Shown here piece by piece: positions 52,897 through 61,454 of a DNA stretch of 64,000 bases. Each line of letters opens with the position of its first letter. Positions within the stretch are counted from its first letter, which is position 1. The DNA is taken from the NCBI RefSeq assembly GCF_012676905.1, contig NZ_CP051428.1:1946001-2010000 (forward strand), read 5' to 3'. The notes under the pieces were generated by a model, which was given only the letters and a program-made list of their open reading frames with translations, did no database searches and had not been told where the DNA came from. This DNA is from Paenibacillus albicereus (lineage in GTDB: Bacteria > Bacillota > Bacilli > Paenibacillales > Paenibacillaceae). The position numbers were made by a program, and so were the translations under genes.

Positions 52897-52942
52897 GCGC
52901 TGGAATTGAAAATAAGTTACACTAGAAAAGTAGGTAACTTTA
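52897..52942 (+). promoter_or_regulatory. Promoter with operator-like inverted repeat before the nitroreductase gene
   Basis: TTGCGC (52897-52902), 17 bases, TACACT (52920-52925). AAGTTAC (52916-52922) and GTAACTT (52936-52942) are perfect inverted arms overlapping the -10. Bacterial nitroreductases of this type are often repressed by HxlR/MarR-type thiol sensors; no such regulator is in the window. Confidence 0.5.
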
Positions 52943-52990
52943 CTCATGCTGGGATTTGAACCTGGACTACCAACTCATGGAGGGATTCCG

Positions 52991-53596
52991 ATGTCTTCGC
53001 AAGCATTCCTGGACGCCATCAAGAACCGCCGTTCCCTGTACGCCATCAGCAAGGAGAAAGTCGTGCCGGTCGAGAAGGTGCAGTCGATCATCGAAGAAGC
53101 CGTCAAGCATACGCCGTCGGCCTTCAACTCGCAGAGCGCCCGCGTCGTCATCCTGTTCGACGAGCAGTCGGACAAGCTGTGGGACTTCACGCTCGAGACG
53201 CTGCGCGTCGTGACGGGCGGAGGCGAAGGCTTCAGCTCCACCGAGGAGAAGATGGCCGGATTCAAGGCGGGCTACGGCACCGTGCTGTTCTTCGAGGACG
53301 AGCATGTCGTGCGCAGCCTGCAGGAGCAGTTCGTCGCCTATCAGGACAACTTCCCGAAATGGAGCGCCCACTCCTCCGGCATGCTGCAGCTCGTCGTCTG
53401 GACGGCGCTGGAGGCGGAAGGCCTCGGCGCGACGCTGCAGCATTACAACCCGCTCATCGACGAGCAGGTGCAGAAGGAGTTCGGCGTGCCGGAAAGCTGG
53501 AAGCTGATCGCGCAGATGCCGTTCGGCAAGCCGGTGGCTCCGGCCGGAGAGAAGCAGTTCTCGCCGATCGAGGAGCGCGTCAAGGTGTTGAAATAA
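52991..53596 (+). CDS. Nitroreductase family protein (HBN1-like)
   Basis: A 201-residue flavin-dependent oxidoreductase, probably FMN-binding. The N-terminal FLDAIKNRRSLYAISKEKVV and HTPSAFNSQSARVVIL are family motifs; VWTALEAEGLGATLQHYNP is the cofactor region. It resembles the yeast HBN1/FRM2 subgroup. ATG 52991 follows GGAGGG. May reduce quinones or nitro compounds. Confidence 0.88.
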   Translation: MSSQAFLDAIKNRRSLYAISKEKVVPVEKVQSIIEEAVKHTPSAFNSQSARVVILFDEQSDKLWDFTLETLRVVTGGGEGFSSTEEKMAGFKAGYGTVLFFEDEHVVRSLQEQFVAYQDNFPKWSAHSSGMLQLVVWTALEAEGLGATLQHYNPLIDEQVQKEFGVPESWKLIAQMPFGKPVAPAGEKQFSPIEERVKVLK

Positions 53597-53620
53597 AAAC
53601 AGCCCGCTTGCGGGCCTTCG

Positions 53621-53654
53621 GCCGGCCGCGTTTTCGACGCGGCCGGCTTTTTTT
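53621..53654 (+). terminator. Terminator after the nitroreductase gene
   Basis: GCCGGCCGCG and CGCGGCCGGC with TTTTCGA loop, then seven T residues. Confidence 0.9.
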
Positions 53655-53695
53655 AGTTGCGCGGCCGGCTTGCCGTTCCGTTCGGAGCGGACGAT

Positions 53696-53704
53696 TGGTA
53701 TAAT
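53696..53704 (+). promoter_or_regulatory. Extended -10 promoter of the flavoprotein gene
   Basis: TGGTATAAT, 60 bases before the start codon. No good -35. Confidence 0.5.
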
Positions 53705-53763
53705 ACGGTCAACTGCGGACGACCTGGAGCGGGGGCAAAAACGGACGAAAAGCAGGTGGCGGC

Positions 53764-55329
53764 ATGAAGATTGGCGTATTGGGCGCCGGCATGGCGGGAT
53801 TGGCCGCTGCGGCGCTGCTCGCCCGGCAAGGTTATGCGGTGACCGTGCTGGAGAAAGCGTTCTATCCCGGCGGCAGCGCCGGATTCTACATGCGAAAGGG
53901 AAAGCGGTTCCCGGCGGGAGCGACGATTCTGTTCGGCTTGGAGCCGGGCGGCTTGCTGGACGAGCTGTTCCGTCCGCTGGAGCTCGGACTGCGGCCGCGG
54001 CCGCTGGCTCATCCGATGGACGTCGTGCTGTCCGACCGGACCGTGCGCGTGCTGGCCGGGCGGGACGAGTGGGAACAGGAGCTCCGGAGAGCGTTTCCGG
54101 AGCGCGGAGAGGCGGTGCTGCGGTTCTGGCGGCGGCTCGCCACGATCGCGGAATCGGTGCATGAGCTGACGCGCGCGGAGCCGGCGCTGCCGCTGCGGCG
54201 CGCGTATCAGCTCGGGCGGCTGCCGGTCCTGCTGCTGCGCCGGCCCGAGCTGGCGGCGCGGCTGGGCCGCTATTCGCTGTGGACGGTCGGGCAGCTGCTC
54301 CGCCGCTGCGGACTGGAGGACTACCGGCCGCTGCGCGAGTTCCTCGACCTGCAGCTGATGGACGCGGCGCAAGTCGGCGCGGAGCAGGCGGCGCTGCTGC
54401 CGGCGAGCCTGGCGCTCGACATCTACCGGCGCGGCAGCTTCGCTCTGCCGGGAGGGACGGGCGAGCTGGCCGAAGCGCTGGAGGCGCGGCTGCTTGCGGA
54501 CGGAGGCGAGCTGCGCCGGCGCGAGGAGGCGCTGCGGCTGGAGCCGGCCGACGGCGGCGGCTGGGTCGCGGTCACGCGGCGCGGCGAGCATCGCTTCGAC
54601 GCCGTGGTGAATGCGACCGGGCGGCTGGAGCTCGGGCTGGGGCAGCCGGACGCCGCAGCGGCAAGCCCGCCGTCGGAGGAGGCGGACGGGAGTTTCGGAG
54701 CCGAGCCTTTGCCGGAGACAGGCTTGCCCGGCCTGCCGGCCGACGTCGGCGGCTGGGGAGCGGTGCGGCTGGACCTGCGGCTGGGGGCCGAGGCTTTTGC
54801 CGGAACCGGAGCCGAGCCGCCGCCGGAGCTGGCGCATGGGCTGCCGTTCGCCTGGCAGATCAAGCCCTCGCCGGCGAATGCCGCTCTCATCGGCGACCTG
54901 GAGGGCCCGGTCTATGCGACGCTGCATCCCGAAGAAGACGGCGAGCGGCTGCTCACCGTCTCGGCCCATGCGCCGGCCGCAGGCTGGACGGGCTTGCAGC
55001 GGAGCGAGTATGCCGCTCGCAAGCGCGAGCTGAGCCGAGCGCTGCGCGAGGAAGCGGCTCGCGTCGTTCCGGCGCTGCGCGGGATGGGAGAGCCTGCCGG
55101 CGAAGCCGGAACTCCGGCGACGTACGAGCGGTTCATCGGCAAGGCCCGTGTGGGCGGCACGCCCATGACGGTGCGAGAGGCGATCTTGCGGCCGCGCGGG
55201 CTGTTCAGCGGCCAGCCGCGCCTCTATCTCGCCGGCGAGAGCGTCTATCCCGGCCCCGGGACGCTTTCGAGCGCACTGAGCGGGGGCTATGCGGCCCGCG
55301 CCGTCATGCGGGAGCAACCGCTGCGCTGA
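53764..55329 (+). CDS. Phytoene-desaturase-like FAD oxidoreductase
   Basis: A 521-residue flavoprotein. The FAD motif is KIGVLGAGMAGLAAAALLAR (2-21), followed by VLEKAFYPGGSAGFY as in CrtN/CrtI/CrtO desaturases. The C-terminal closing motif is YLAGESVYPGPGTLSSALSG. The central region is rich in Ala, Arg, Glu and Gly. No other carotenoid gene is adjacent, so the substrate (carotenoid or other polyprenyl compound) is not known. Confidence 0.8.
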   Translation: MKIGVLGAGMAGLAAAALLARQGYAVTVLEKAFYPGGSAGFYMRKGKRFPAGATILFGLEPGGLLDELFRPLELGLRPRPLAHPMDVVLSDRTVRVLAGRDEWEQELRRAFPERGEAVLRFWRRLATIAESVHELTRAEPALPLRRAYQLGRLPVLLLRRPELAARLGRYSLWTVGQLLRRCGLEDYRPLREFLDLQLMDAAQVGAEQAALLPASLALDIYRRGSFALPGGTGELAEALEARLLADGGELRRREEALRLEPADGGGWVAVTRRGEHRFDAVVNATGRLELGLGQPDAAAASPPSEEADGSFGAEPLPETGLPGLPADVGGWGAVRLDLRLGAEAFAGTGAEPPPELAHGLPFAWQIKPSPANAALIGDLEGPVYATLHPEEDGERLLTVSAHAPAAGWTGLQRSEYAARKRELSRALREEAARVVPALRGMGEPAGEAGTPATYERFIGKARVGGTPMTVREAILRPRGLFSGQPRLYLAGESVYPGPGTLSSALSGGYAARAVMREQPLR

Positions 55330-55390
55330 ACGGCGGCGCTCCGACCACCCTAGAACGACTATAGGCATAGGAAAGAGGACTGAACCTGAC

Positions 55391-56389
55391 ATGACGCAAG
55401 CTTTCATCTGGATCGCCGCTGCTGCCGGCGCGCTCGCCGCGCTGCTGCTCGCGGTTACCGTCTACTTCTACCGCATGGCGATCCATCGCTCGCCCAAGAC
55501 GTACCTGGAGGGCGACCCCGATCTGCCGCAGCTGCCGGAGCCCGAGGCGGGGGAGGGCAGCACGGCCGACCATCAGGCGTGGCTGCGCGAGCGCGCGCCG
55601 GAGGACGCGGAGCTGCTGTCGCAGGACGGCCTGAAGCTGAGGGCCATCTGGCTGCCGGCGCCGGGCGGAAGCGCCCGGACGGCGATCCTCGCGCACGGCT
55701 ATTCCGGCGAGGCCAAGCAGATGGCGGGCTTCGCCCGCTTTTACGCCGAGGAGCTCGGCTGGAACGTGCTGATGCCGGACGCGCGCGGTCACGGCCGCAG
55801 CGGCGGCAGCTACATCGGCTTCGGATGGCCGGAGCGCAAGGACTATCTCGGCTGGATCAGGTGGGTGTCGGAGCGAGTCGGGACCGGCTCGGAAATCGTG
55901 CTGCACGGCATCTCGATGGGCGGAGCGACCGTCTGCATGACGGCGGGCGAGGCGCTGCCGCCGCAGGTCAAGGCGATTGTCGCGGACTGTCCGTACACGT
56001 CGGTCAAGGACGAGCTGACGTTCCAGCTGAAGCGCATGTACAAGCTGCCGCCGTTCCCGTTCCTGCCGCTGACGAGCGGGCTGACCAAGCTGCTGGCAGG
56101 CTACTCGTTCGGAGAGGCGTCGGCGCTGAAGCAGGTGCGGCAGGCCAAGGTTCCGATGCTGTTCATCCATGGCGGAGCGGACACGTTCGTGCCGACCTGG
56201 ATGGGGGTCAAGCTGCATGAGGCATGTCCGCAGCCGAAGGAGCTGCTCGTCGTGCCGGGCGCGGAGCACGGCGCGGCACGGCAAAAAGCGCCGGAGAAGT
56301 ATGACGCGGCGGTGCGCGGGTTTTTGGGTTCGTTGGAAATGGTCGAGATCAGGTCGGAATCAAAGCATGTGGGGGTAAAAAGTCGATGA
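55391..56389 (+). CDS. Membrane-anchored alpha/beta hydrolase
   Basis: A 332-residue protein with an N-terminal membrane helix (IWIAAAAGALAALLLAVTVY) and a serine hydrolase domain. HGYSGEAKQM (oxyanion), DARGHGRSGG, the nucleophile elbow HGISMGGA, and later GGADTFVP (Asp) and GAEHG (His) give a full catalytic triad. The last 20 residues (EMVEIRSESKHVGVKSR) have lower GC and run into the next gene, which overlaps by 4 bases. Confidence 0.88.
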   Translation: MTQAFIWIAAAAGALAALLLAVTVYFYRMAIHRSPKTYLEGDPDLPQLPEPEAGEGSTADHQAWLRERAPEDAELLSQDGLKLRAIWLPAPGGSARTAILAHGYSGEAKQMAGFARFYAEELGWNVLMPDARGHGRSGGSYIGFGWPERKDYLGWIRWVSERVGTGSEIVLHGISMGGATVCMTAGEALPPQVKAIVADCPYTSVKDELTFQLKRMYKLPPFPFLPLTSGLTKLLAGYSFGEASALKQVRQAKVPMLFIHGGADTFVPTWMGVKLHEACPQPKELLVVPGAEHGAARQKAPEKYDAAVRGFLGSLEMVEIRSESKHVGVKSR

Positions 56390-57387
56390 AATGGTGGATG
56401 GTGCGGGCTGGAGACAATAATGAATTGATTTCGAAATGGCGGGGAAAGCAAGTGGCTTCAATCGGATGGCCTGAGCTTGGCGATCCAAGGCAATACGCAT
56501 CTAAGGAAAGCCTATTGGCAAAAGCGGATCTCGTATATCGCGAGGAGAAGCCGGGTACAAGACTTGCGTGGGCAAGACAGGTTTGGCGATATTTCAACGA
56601 AGTTTCCCTTGGGGACCGCGTCATTACCTACTCAAAGGAAACAAGAGAATACATGGTTGGAACGGTTACGCAAACGCATCAATTTCGGCCAGACATCATT
56701 GATTCTAATTATCCCCATGTTATTTCCGTTGCATGGGAAGAAAAGAGAATTCCGAGAGACAGCCTTTCACCCGGGGCTAAAAATTCTTTGGGCGGCATTC
56801 TAACGTTCTTCAGAGTCGACAACTGGGGAGTGGAGCTGCAAGCTTTGTTGGAAGAAGCTTCGCTGGAAGGCACTTTGCCGGAGCCCATTCTCGTTCAGGA
56901 CGAGATGGATGAAGTGGAAGAATACAACCATGAAGATTTTATTGAAAAAGCCAAGTCCATGGTCGAGGATCGGATCGACAAGCTTGATCCGTGGCAGATG
57001 CAGGACTTGGTAGCAGGCCTGCTGGAAGCGATGGGGTATCAGGTGACGGTGAGTCCTAAGGGACCTGATGGAGGCGTAGATATTTTAGCTCATCGAGACG
57101 TTTTTGGGTTTGAACAGCCGATTATCAAAGTTCAAGTCAAGCATAGACACGTCGCGAGCAGCGGACCGGAAATCCAGCAGCTCCTTGGGGCTAATCCAAA
57201 TGGAGCCAGCTGTATTTTTGTTTCAACCGGCGGATTTACGGCAGCGGCCAAATCGTCAGCCAGACACAATGGTATGAAGCTCATCGACCTTTCCGCTCTG
57301 GTCGAGCTTGTACAGGACTGGTACGATAAGATGCCAATCGAGAAGCAGGCATTGATTCCGCTGAAACGAATCTACGTTCCTTCCTGA
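56386..57387 (+). CDS. Mrr-like restriction endonuclease-fold protein
   Basis: A 333-residue protein. The C-terminal third is an Mrr_cat PD-(D/E)xK nuclease: LVAGLLEAMGYQV, then GPDGGVDI (Asp228, Asp232) and KVQVKHR (Gln250, Lys252). The N-terminal 150 residues (MVRAGDNNELISKW, SIGWPELGD, YMVGTVTQTHQF) look like a DNA-base-reading PUA/EVE-type domain. Such proteins are type IV, modification-dependent restriction enzymes acting against phage or foreign DNA. Base composition is much more AT-rich than all neighbours, a sign of recent transfer. The ATG overlaps the hydrolase stop (ATGA). No methyltransferase is nearby. Confidence 0.82.
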   Translation: MKWWMVRAGDNNELISKWRGKQVASIGWPELGDPRQYASKESLLAKADLVYREEKPGTRLAWARQVWRYFNEVSLGDRVITYSKETREYMVGTVTQTHQFRPDIIDSNYPHVISVAWEEKRIPRDSLSPGAKNSLGGILTFFRVDNWGVELQALLEEASLEGTLPEPILVQDEMDEVEEYNHEDFIEKAKSMVEDRIDKLDPWQMQDLVAGLLEAMGYQVTVSPKGPDGGVDILAHRDVFGFEQPIIKVQVKHRHVASSGPEIQQLLGANPNGASCIFVSTGGFTAAAKSSARHNGMKLIDLSALVELVQDWYDKMPIEKQALIPLKRIYVPS

Positions 57388-57399
57388 CAAAGGAGACGA

Positions 57400-57452
57400 A
57401 AAAGAGGCAGCCTTGCATCATGGATGTGCGATCCATGGAGCAGGGCTGCCTT
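57400..57452 (-). terminator. Terminator of the GH4 operon
   Basis: On the minus strand AAGGCAGCCCTGC...GCAAGGCTGCCT with an inner CATGGAT/ATCCATG stem, followed by CTTTTTC. Confidence 0.75.
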
Positions 57453-57473
57453 CATTTGGCTGGTTGCGATGAA

Positions 57474-58784
57474 CTAATTCTCGAAAAACTTCGGCAAATA
57501 CGCCCGGTTCGCCTCCAGCATCTCGTCCAGCATCGCCTTGGCGACGCTGACCGACGGCACGAGCGGATGATGCGCCAGCGCCTGCAGCGCGATGCTGCGA
57601 TCGCCGCTGATGGCGGCTTCGATCGCGAGCGACTCGTACGTCTTGACGGCCTGGATGAGGCCGATCGACGGAGCCGGCACGGCCGTCAGCTGCAGCGGGA
57701 TCGGGCCGCCGCTCGTGACGACGCAGTTGACCTCGATGCAGGCGTCGTCCGGCAGGAACGGCAGGATGCCGTTGTTCGGCACGTTCAGCGTCTGCACGTC
57801 CCCGGTGCCGTTGTGGAGCGAGCGCATCAGGTTGACCGCCGCCTCGGAGTAGTAGGCGCCGCCGCGCTGCTCCAGCTGCTTCGGCTTTTCCTTCAGCTCG
57901 GGGTCCTGGTACAGCTCGAACAGCTCCTTCTCGACGCGCTTCACGACCTCGGCGCGGTTGCCGTCCTTTTCGAACGCCGCTTTCTGGTCGGCGAGCATCG
58001 CGTCGGTCATGTAGAAGTATTTGAGATAGTAGGAGGGCAGGGCGTTCAGGCCGGAGATGAACGCGGGATCCCAGTCGGAGCCGGAGACGTTTTTGGCGGA
58101 GAAGCTGTCCTCGCCGCGGACGAGCTCGGGCAGCCGGTCGATGCCGTCGACCGTGACGCGGCTGACCCAGTGGAGATGGTTCAGGCCGACGAACTCGGCG
58201 TAGACGCGGTCCGTCGTCGTATCGTATTTGCCGGCAAGCCATTTGAGCAGGCCGATCGGGGCATTGCACAACCCGATGCTCTTGACCTTGGAGTGCTTGC
58301 GGATCGCCTCGGTGACCATGCCGGCCGGGTTGGTGAAGTTGAGCAGCCACGCGTCCGGAGCCAGCTCCTCGATGTCCCGGCAGATGTCGAGCAGCACCGG
58401 AATGGTGCGGAGCGCCTTCATCATGCCGCCGGGCCCGGTCGTCTCCTGGCCGATCACGTCGTACTTGAGCGGGATCGCCTCGTCCTGGCCGCGCGCCTCC
58501 AGCATGCCGACGCGCATCTGCGTGCTGACGAAGTCGGCGCCGGCGATCGCCGCGCGGCGGTCGGTCGTCAGATGCACCTCGATCGGCAGCCCGGAGCGTT
58601 CGACCATGCGCTTCGCCAGCTCGCCGACGATGTTCAGCTTCCAGAGGCCCGGCTCGATGTCGACGAGCCACAGCTCGCGCACGGGCAGCGAGTCATGATA
58701 GCGGATGAAGCCCTCGACGAGCTCGGGGGTGTAGGAGGAGCCGCCGCCGATGACGGCGATCTTGAGGCCTTTTTGTTCAGTCAT
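57474..58784 (-). CDS. Glycoside hydrolase family 4, probable 6-phospho-beta-glucosidase
   Basis: A 436-residue NAD+- and Mn2+-dependent hydrolase. NAD-binding IAVIGGGSSYTPELVEG at residues 9-25; LNFTNPAGMVTEA; metal ligands in GLCNAPIG and GLNHLHW; all typical of the phospho-beta-glucosidase branch. It cleaves 6-phosphorylated disaccharides by an oxidation-elimination mechanism. The upstream gene encodes a kinase and overlaps by 8 bases; third gene of the operon. Confidence 0.92.
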   Translation of the reverse strand: MTEQKGLKIAVIGGGSSYTPELVEGFIRYHDSLPVRELWLVDIEPGLWKLNIVGELAKRMVERSGLPIEVHLTTDRRAAIAGADFVSTQMRVGMLEARGQDEAIPLKYDVIGQETTGPGGMMKALRTIPVLLDICRDIEELAPDAWLLNFTNPAGMVTEAIRKHSKVKSIGLCNAPIGLLKWLAGKYDTTTDRVYAEFVGLNHLHWVSRVTVDGIDRLPELVRGEDSFSAKNVSGSDWDPAFISGLNALPSYYLKYFYMTDAMLADQKAAFEKDGNRAEVVKRVEKELFELYQDPELKEKPKQLEQRGGAYYSEAAVNLMRSLHNGTGDVQTLNVPNNGILPFLPDDACIEVNCVVTSGGPIPLQLTAVPAPSIGLIQAVKTYESLAIEAAISGDRSIALQALAHHPLVPSVSVAKAMLDEMLEANRAYLPKFFEN

Positions 58785-59796
58785 GGTCCATGTCCTCTTT
58801 TCGTGAAAGATTAGGAATTGCGATCTCGTCGAACTCGCGGTGCTGGCGCATCCGCGCGTACATGTCCGGCGTGATGTCGATGCGGTCCGCCTCGAGCGCG
58901 CTCCAGAGGGCGCCGACGACGGGCTCGACGTCGAGCTTGACGAGCGAAGCCCGCGGAGCGGCCTCGCGCAGCATCGCGGCGATCGGGCCGCTGATCCAGC
59001 CATGGTCGCCGCGCGTCAGCAGGCTGCCTGCCAGCACGACGTCGAACGGAAGCTTTTGCATGCCGAGCCGCTCGATGACGGCTTTGACAGACAACGCGAG
59101 CTCCTCGCCCTGGTGGGTCAGGATGCGGATGGCGGCCTCGTCGCCCTCGGCGGCGGCCCGGAACAGCAGGCGCGCGGCATCGGTCGGCACGCCGAGCGAG
59201 CGGTCGAGATAGTCGTGGAACATCGCCTCGACCGTCGGGTAGCCAAGCAGCTGGAGCAGCAGCGGGGTCAGCTTCGTCGGGCCTTCGCGGCCGTCCCACG
59301 AGCGGATGACGGTGCGGAATGCCTCGACGTTAAGCCCGCCGCCGCCTCCGAAATCTCCGTACATATAGCTGAAGCCGCCGCATTGGTACGTGTCGCCGGT
59401 CGGGCTCACGCCGGCGCAGTTGACGCCCGTGCCGCAGATGACCGAGACGCCGTACGGCCTCGACGTGCCGGCCCGGAGGCCGATGATCGTGTCGCAAACG
59501 ACGTCGTAGCGTTCCGTGAAGCCGATGCTGCCGAGCAGCGGGTGCAGGATGTCGAAGTCGGCTTGCCGGTCGGCTCCGGCCAAGCCGAAGCAGGAGCGAG
59601 CGAGCTGGGCGCGCTCGATGCCCGCTTGCCGCAACGCCTCGGTCACGGCGGCGTCGAGATTGCGGCGGGCGGACTCGCGGCCGTTCTGGTGGTTGCCGCC
59701 GCCGGCCATGCCTTTGCCGACGATGCGTCCTTCGGCATCGGAGATGAGCGCATGCGTCTTGGTGCCTCCGGCATCGACGCCGAGGTAGTAGCTCAT
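58777..59796 (-). CDS. BadF/BadG-type sugar kinase (N-acetylglucosamine kinase-like)
   Basis: A 339-residue ASKHA-fold kinase. Phosphate-1 loop YLGVDAGGTKTHALI (4-18), CFGLAGADR, VICGTGVNCAG and the adenosine region VLAGSLLTRG. The family includes N-acetylglucosamine kinase. In this operon it probably phosphorylates the sugar that the GH4 enzyme then hydrolyses. Starts four bases before the end of the regulator gene (ATGA overlap). Confidence 0.85.
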   Translation of the reverse strand: MSYYLGVDAGGTKTHALISDAEGRIVGKGMAGGGNHQNGRESARRNLDAAVTEALRQAGIERAQLARSCFGLAGADRQADFDILHPLLGSIGFTERYDVVCDTIIGLRAGTSRPYGVSVICGTGVNCAGVSPTGDTYQCGGFSYMYGDFGGGGGLNVEAFRTVIRSWDGREGPTKLTPLLLQLLGYPTVEAMFHDYLDRSLGVPTDAARLLFRAAAEGDEAAIRILTHQGEELALSVKAVIERLGMQKLPFDVVLAGSLLTRGDHGWISGPIAAMLREAAPRASLVKLDVEPVVGALWSALEADRIDITPDMYARMRQHREFDEIAIPNLSRKEDMDHD

Positions 59797-60806
59797 GGGG
59801 TATTCTCCTTCAAGTAAGAGTGAGGCGGAGCGGTGCTCTCGCGCACGACGAGCTCGGGCTTCAGTACGATCGGCGGGGGCGCCTCGCGCCCTTCCATCTG
59901 GGCGAGCAGCCCGTCGACCGCGCAGCGGGCGATCTGCTGCACGGGCTGGGCGACGGTCGTCAGCTTCGGATGCAGCAGCGTCGCCAGGTTCTGGTCGTCG
60001 TAGCCGACGAGCGACAGGTCTCCGGGAATGGAGCGTCCCGCTTCCTGCAGCGCGTTGAGCACGCCGACGGCGATGTAGTCGTCCCCGCAGAACAGCGCCT
60101 CCGGCAGCCGTCCTTCCGCCAGCCAGCGCTTCGCGGCGTCGTAGCCCGTGTCCATGGAGTAGGTTCCTTCCTCGATGAACACCGGCTCCAGCCCGTTCTC
60201 GGCCAGCGCCTTGAGGAATCCGTTCTGCCGGTCGATCGTGCTCTTGTAGTTGCCGGGTCCGCTCAGATGGCCGATCGACTCATGGCCGAGCTCCACCAGA
60301 TGCTTGCCGGCCGCATAGCCGCCGGAGTAATGCCCGACCTGTACGGCCGACAAGTCATAAGCGGGGTTCTGGTTGTCGATGATCGAGTACGGGATACCTT
60401 TTCGCTCCAGCTCGGGAATCAGCTCGTCCTCCCAGGTCGGCGACAGGATAATCATGCCGTCGACCCGATCCTTCTCCATGAGGAAGCTGCTTCCCGGCTC
60501 CCGGCAGCTCGGCGATACGGACAGCGCCAGGAAATAGCCGTGCCCGGCGAGCTCGTCGTGCACGCTCTTGACGATCGCATCGAACACCGAGTCCTGCAGC
60601 GTCGACAGCAGCAGGCCCACCACGCCCGTCTTGCCCTTGGCGAGCGACTGGGCCGCCGAGTTCGGACGGTATCCGAGCTCCTTCATCGCCTGCTGCACCT
60701 TGAGCCGGTTCTTCTCGCGGACGTTGCCGGAGCCGTTCAGCACGCGGGACACGGTGACGACGGACAGACCGGAGCGCTTGGCGACGTCGAAGATGCTTGG
60801 TTTCAT
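59793..60806 (-). CDS. LacI-family transcriptional regulator of the GH4 operon
   Basis: A 337-residue repressor. HTH MKPSIFDVAKRSGLSVVTVS, hinge NSAAQSLAKG, then a sugar-binding domain (GMIILSPTWED, CGDDYIAVGVLNAL). First gene of the operon and translationally coupled to the kinase, so it is autoregulated with its targets. ATG 60806 behind AAAGGAG. Confidence 0.92.
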   Translation of the reverse strand: MKPSIFDVAKRSGLSVVTVSRVLNGSGNVREKNRLKVQQAMKELGYRPNSAAQSLAKGKTGVVGLLLSTLQDSVFDAIVKSVHDELAGHGYFLALSVSPSCREPGSSFLMEKDRVDGMIILSPTWEDELIPELERKGIPYSIIDNQNPAYDLSAVQVGHYSGGYAAGKHLVELGHESIGHLSGPGNYKSTIDRQNGFLKALAENGLEPVFIEEGTYSMDTGYDAAKRWLAEGRLPEALFCGDDYIAVGVLNALQEAGRSIPGDLSLVGYDDQNLATLLHPKLTTVAQPVQQIARCAVDGLLAQMEGREAPPPIVLKPELVVRESTAPPHSYLKENTP

Positions 60807-60826
60807 GGCCAGCTCCTTTCTTGAAA

Positions 60827-60958
60827 TTAAATCGCTTAAACTTTTGAGAAAAAAAGAGCGGTTCCGCTTCTTCGTCGGACAAGCTTGCGTTTTCGTCGTC
60901 AGACAAGCTTGCGTTCCACGGCGCAGCGAAAGCATCTTCAAAAATTAAAGCCCTTTAA
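60827..60958 (-). promoter_or_regulatory. Control region with two TTAA-type palindromes before the lacI-kinase-GH4 operon
   Basis: TTAAAGCCCTTTAA (60945-60958) is a perfect 14-base palindrome and TTAAATCGCTTAAA (60827-60840) a related imperfect one. They flank the space where the operon promoter must lie and are plausible operators for the LacI-family protein. The 331 bases between 60806 and 61137 contain no gene. Confidence 0.45.
60878..60915. repeat. 24-base-period direct repeat in the operon leader
   Basis: GACAAGCTTGCGTT occurs at 60878-60891 and 60902-60915, each preceded by TCGTC. Meaning unknown. Confidence 0.6.
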
Positions 60959-61136
60959 CTTTCCTTCGCCTATCTTACCGGAAGCCGGTCGGTTTGGCAA
61001 CGCATGCCGAGGAATTTCCCGCCGCAAGCGGGAAAACGGGCCGCCGGGCGCGAAGAGGTATCGGGTAAGCACCCGCAGCGCTTGAGGAAGGAAGGCTGCA
61101 TCAGGAGTGCAAAAGACGCAAGGAGGCCGATCGACC

Positions 61137-61454
61137 ATGATTCTCGAGCATGCGCTGCTTTCCGTCATCCCCGGCAAGGAAGCCGATTTCGAGCGCGACT
61201 TCCGGACGGCGTCCGCCATCATTTCGTCCATGCGCGGCTATATCCGCCATACGCTGTCCCGCTGCCTGGAGCAGCCGTCGCGCTATCTGCTGCTGGTCGA
61301 ATGGGAGACGCTGGAGGACCACACGGAGGGATTCCGCGGATCCGCCGACTATGAGCGCTGGAAGGCGCTGCTGCATCATTACTACGACCCGTTCCCTACG
61401 GTCGAGCATTACGCGCAAGTGCCGCTGCACGCAAAGGAGGAGGACCGAGCATGA
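61137..61454 (+). CDS. Antibiotic biosynthesis monooxygenase (ABM) domain protein
   Basis: A 105-residue ferredoxin-like fold protein: MILEHALLSVIPGKEADFER, then MRGYIRHTLSRCLEQPSRYL and LLVEWETLEDHTEGFRGS, HYYDPFPTVEHY, all ABM motifs. Members are quinol monooxygenases, heme-degrading enzymes or of unknown role. Coupled to the next gene by an ATGA overlap. Start ATG 61137 with AAGGAGG 11 bases upstream. Confidence 0.85.
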   Translation: MILEHALLSVIPGKEADFERDFRTASAIISSMRGYIRHTLSRCLEQPSRYLLLVEWETLEDHTEGFRGSADYERWKALLHHYYDPFPTVEHYAQVPLHAKEEDRA

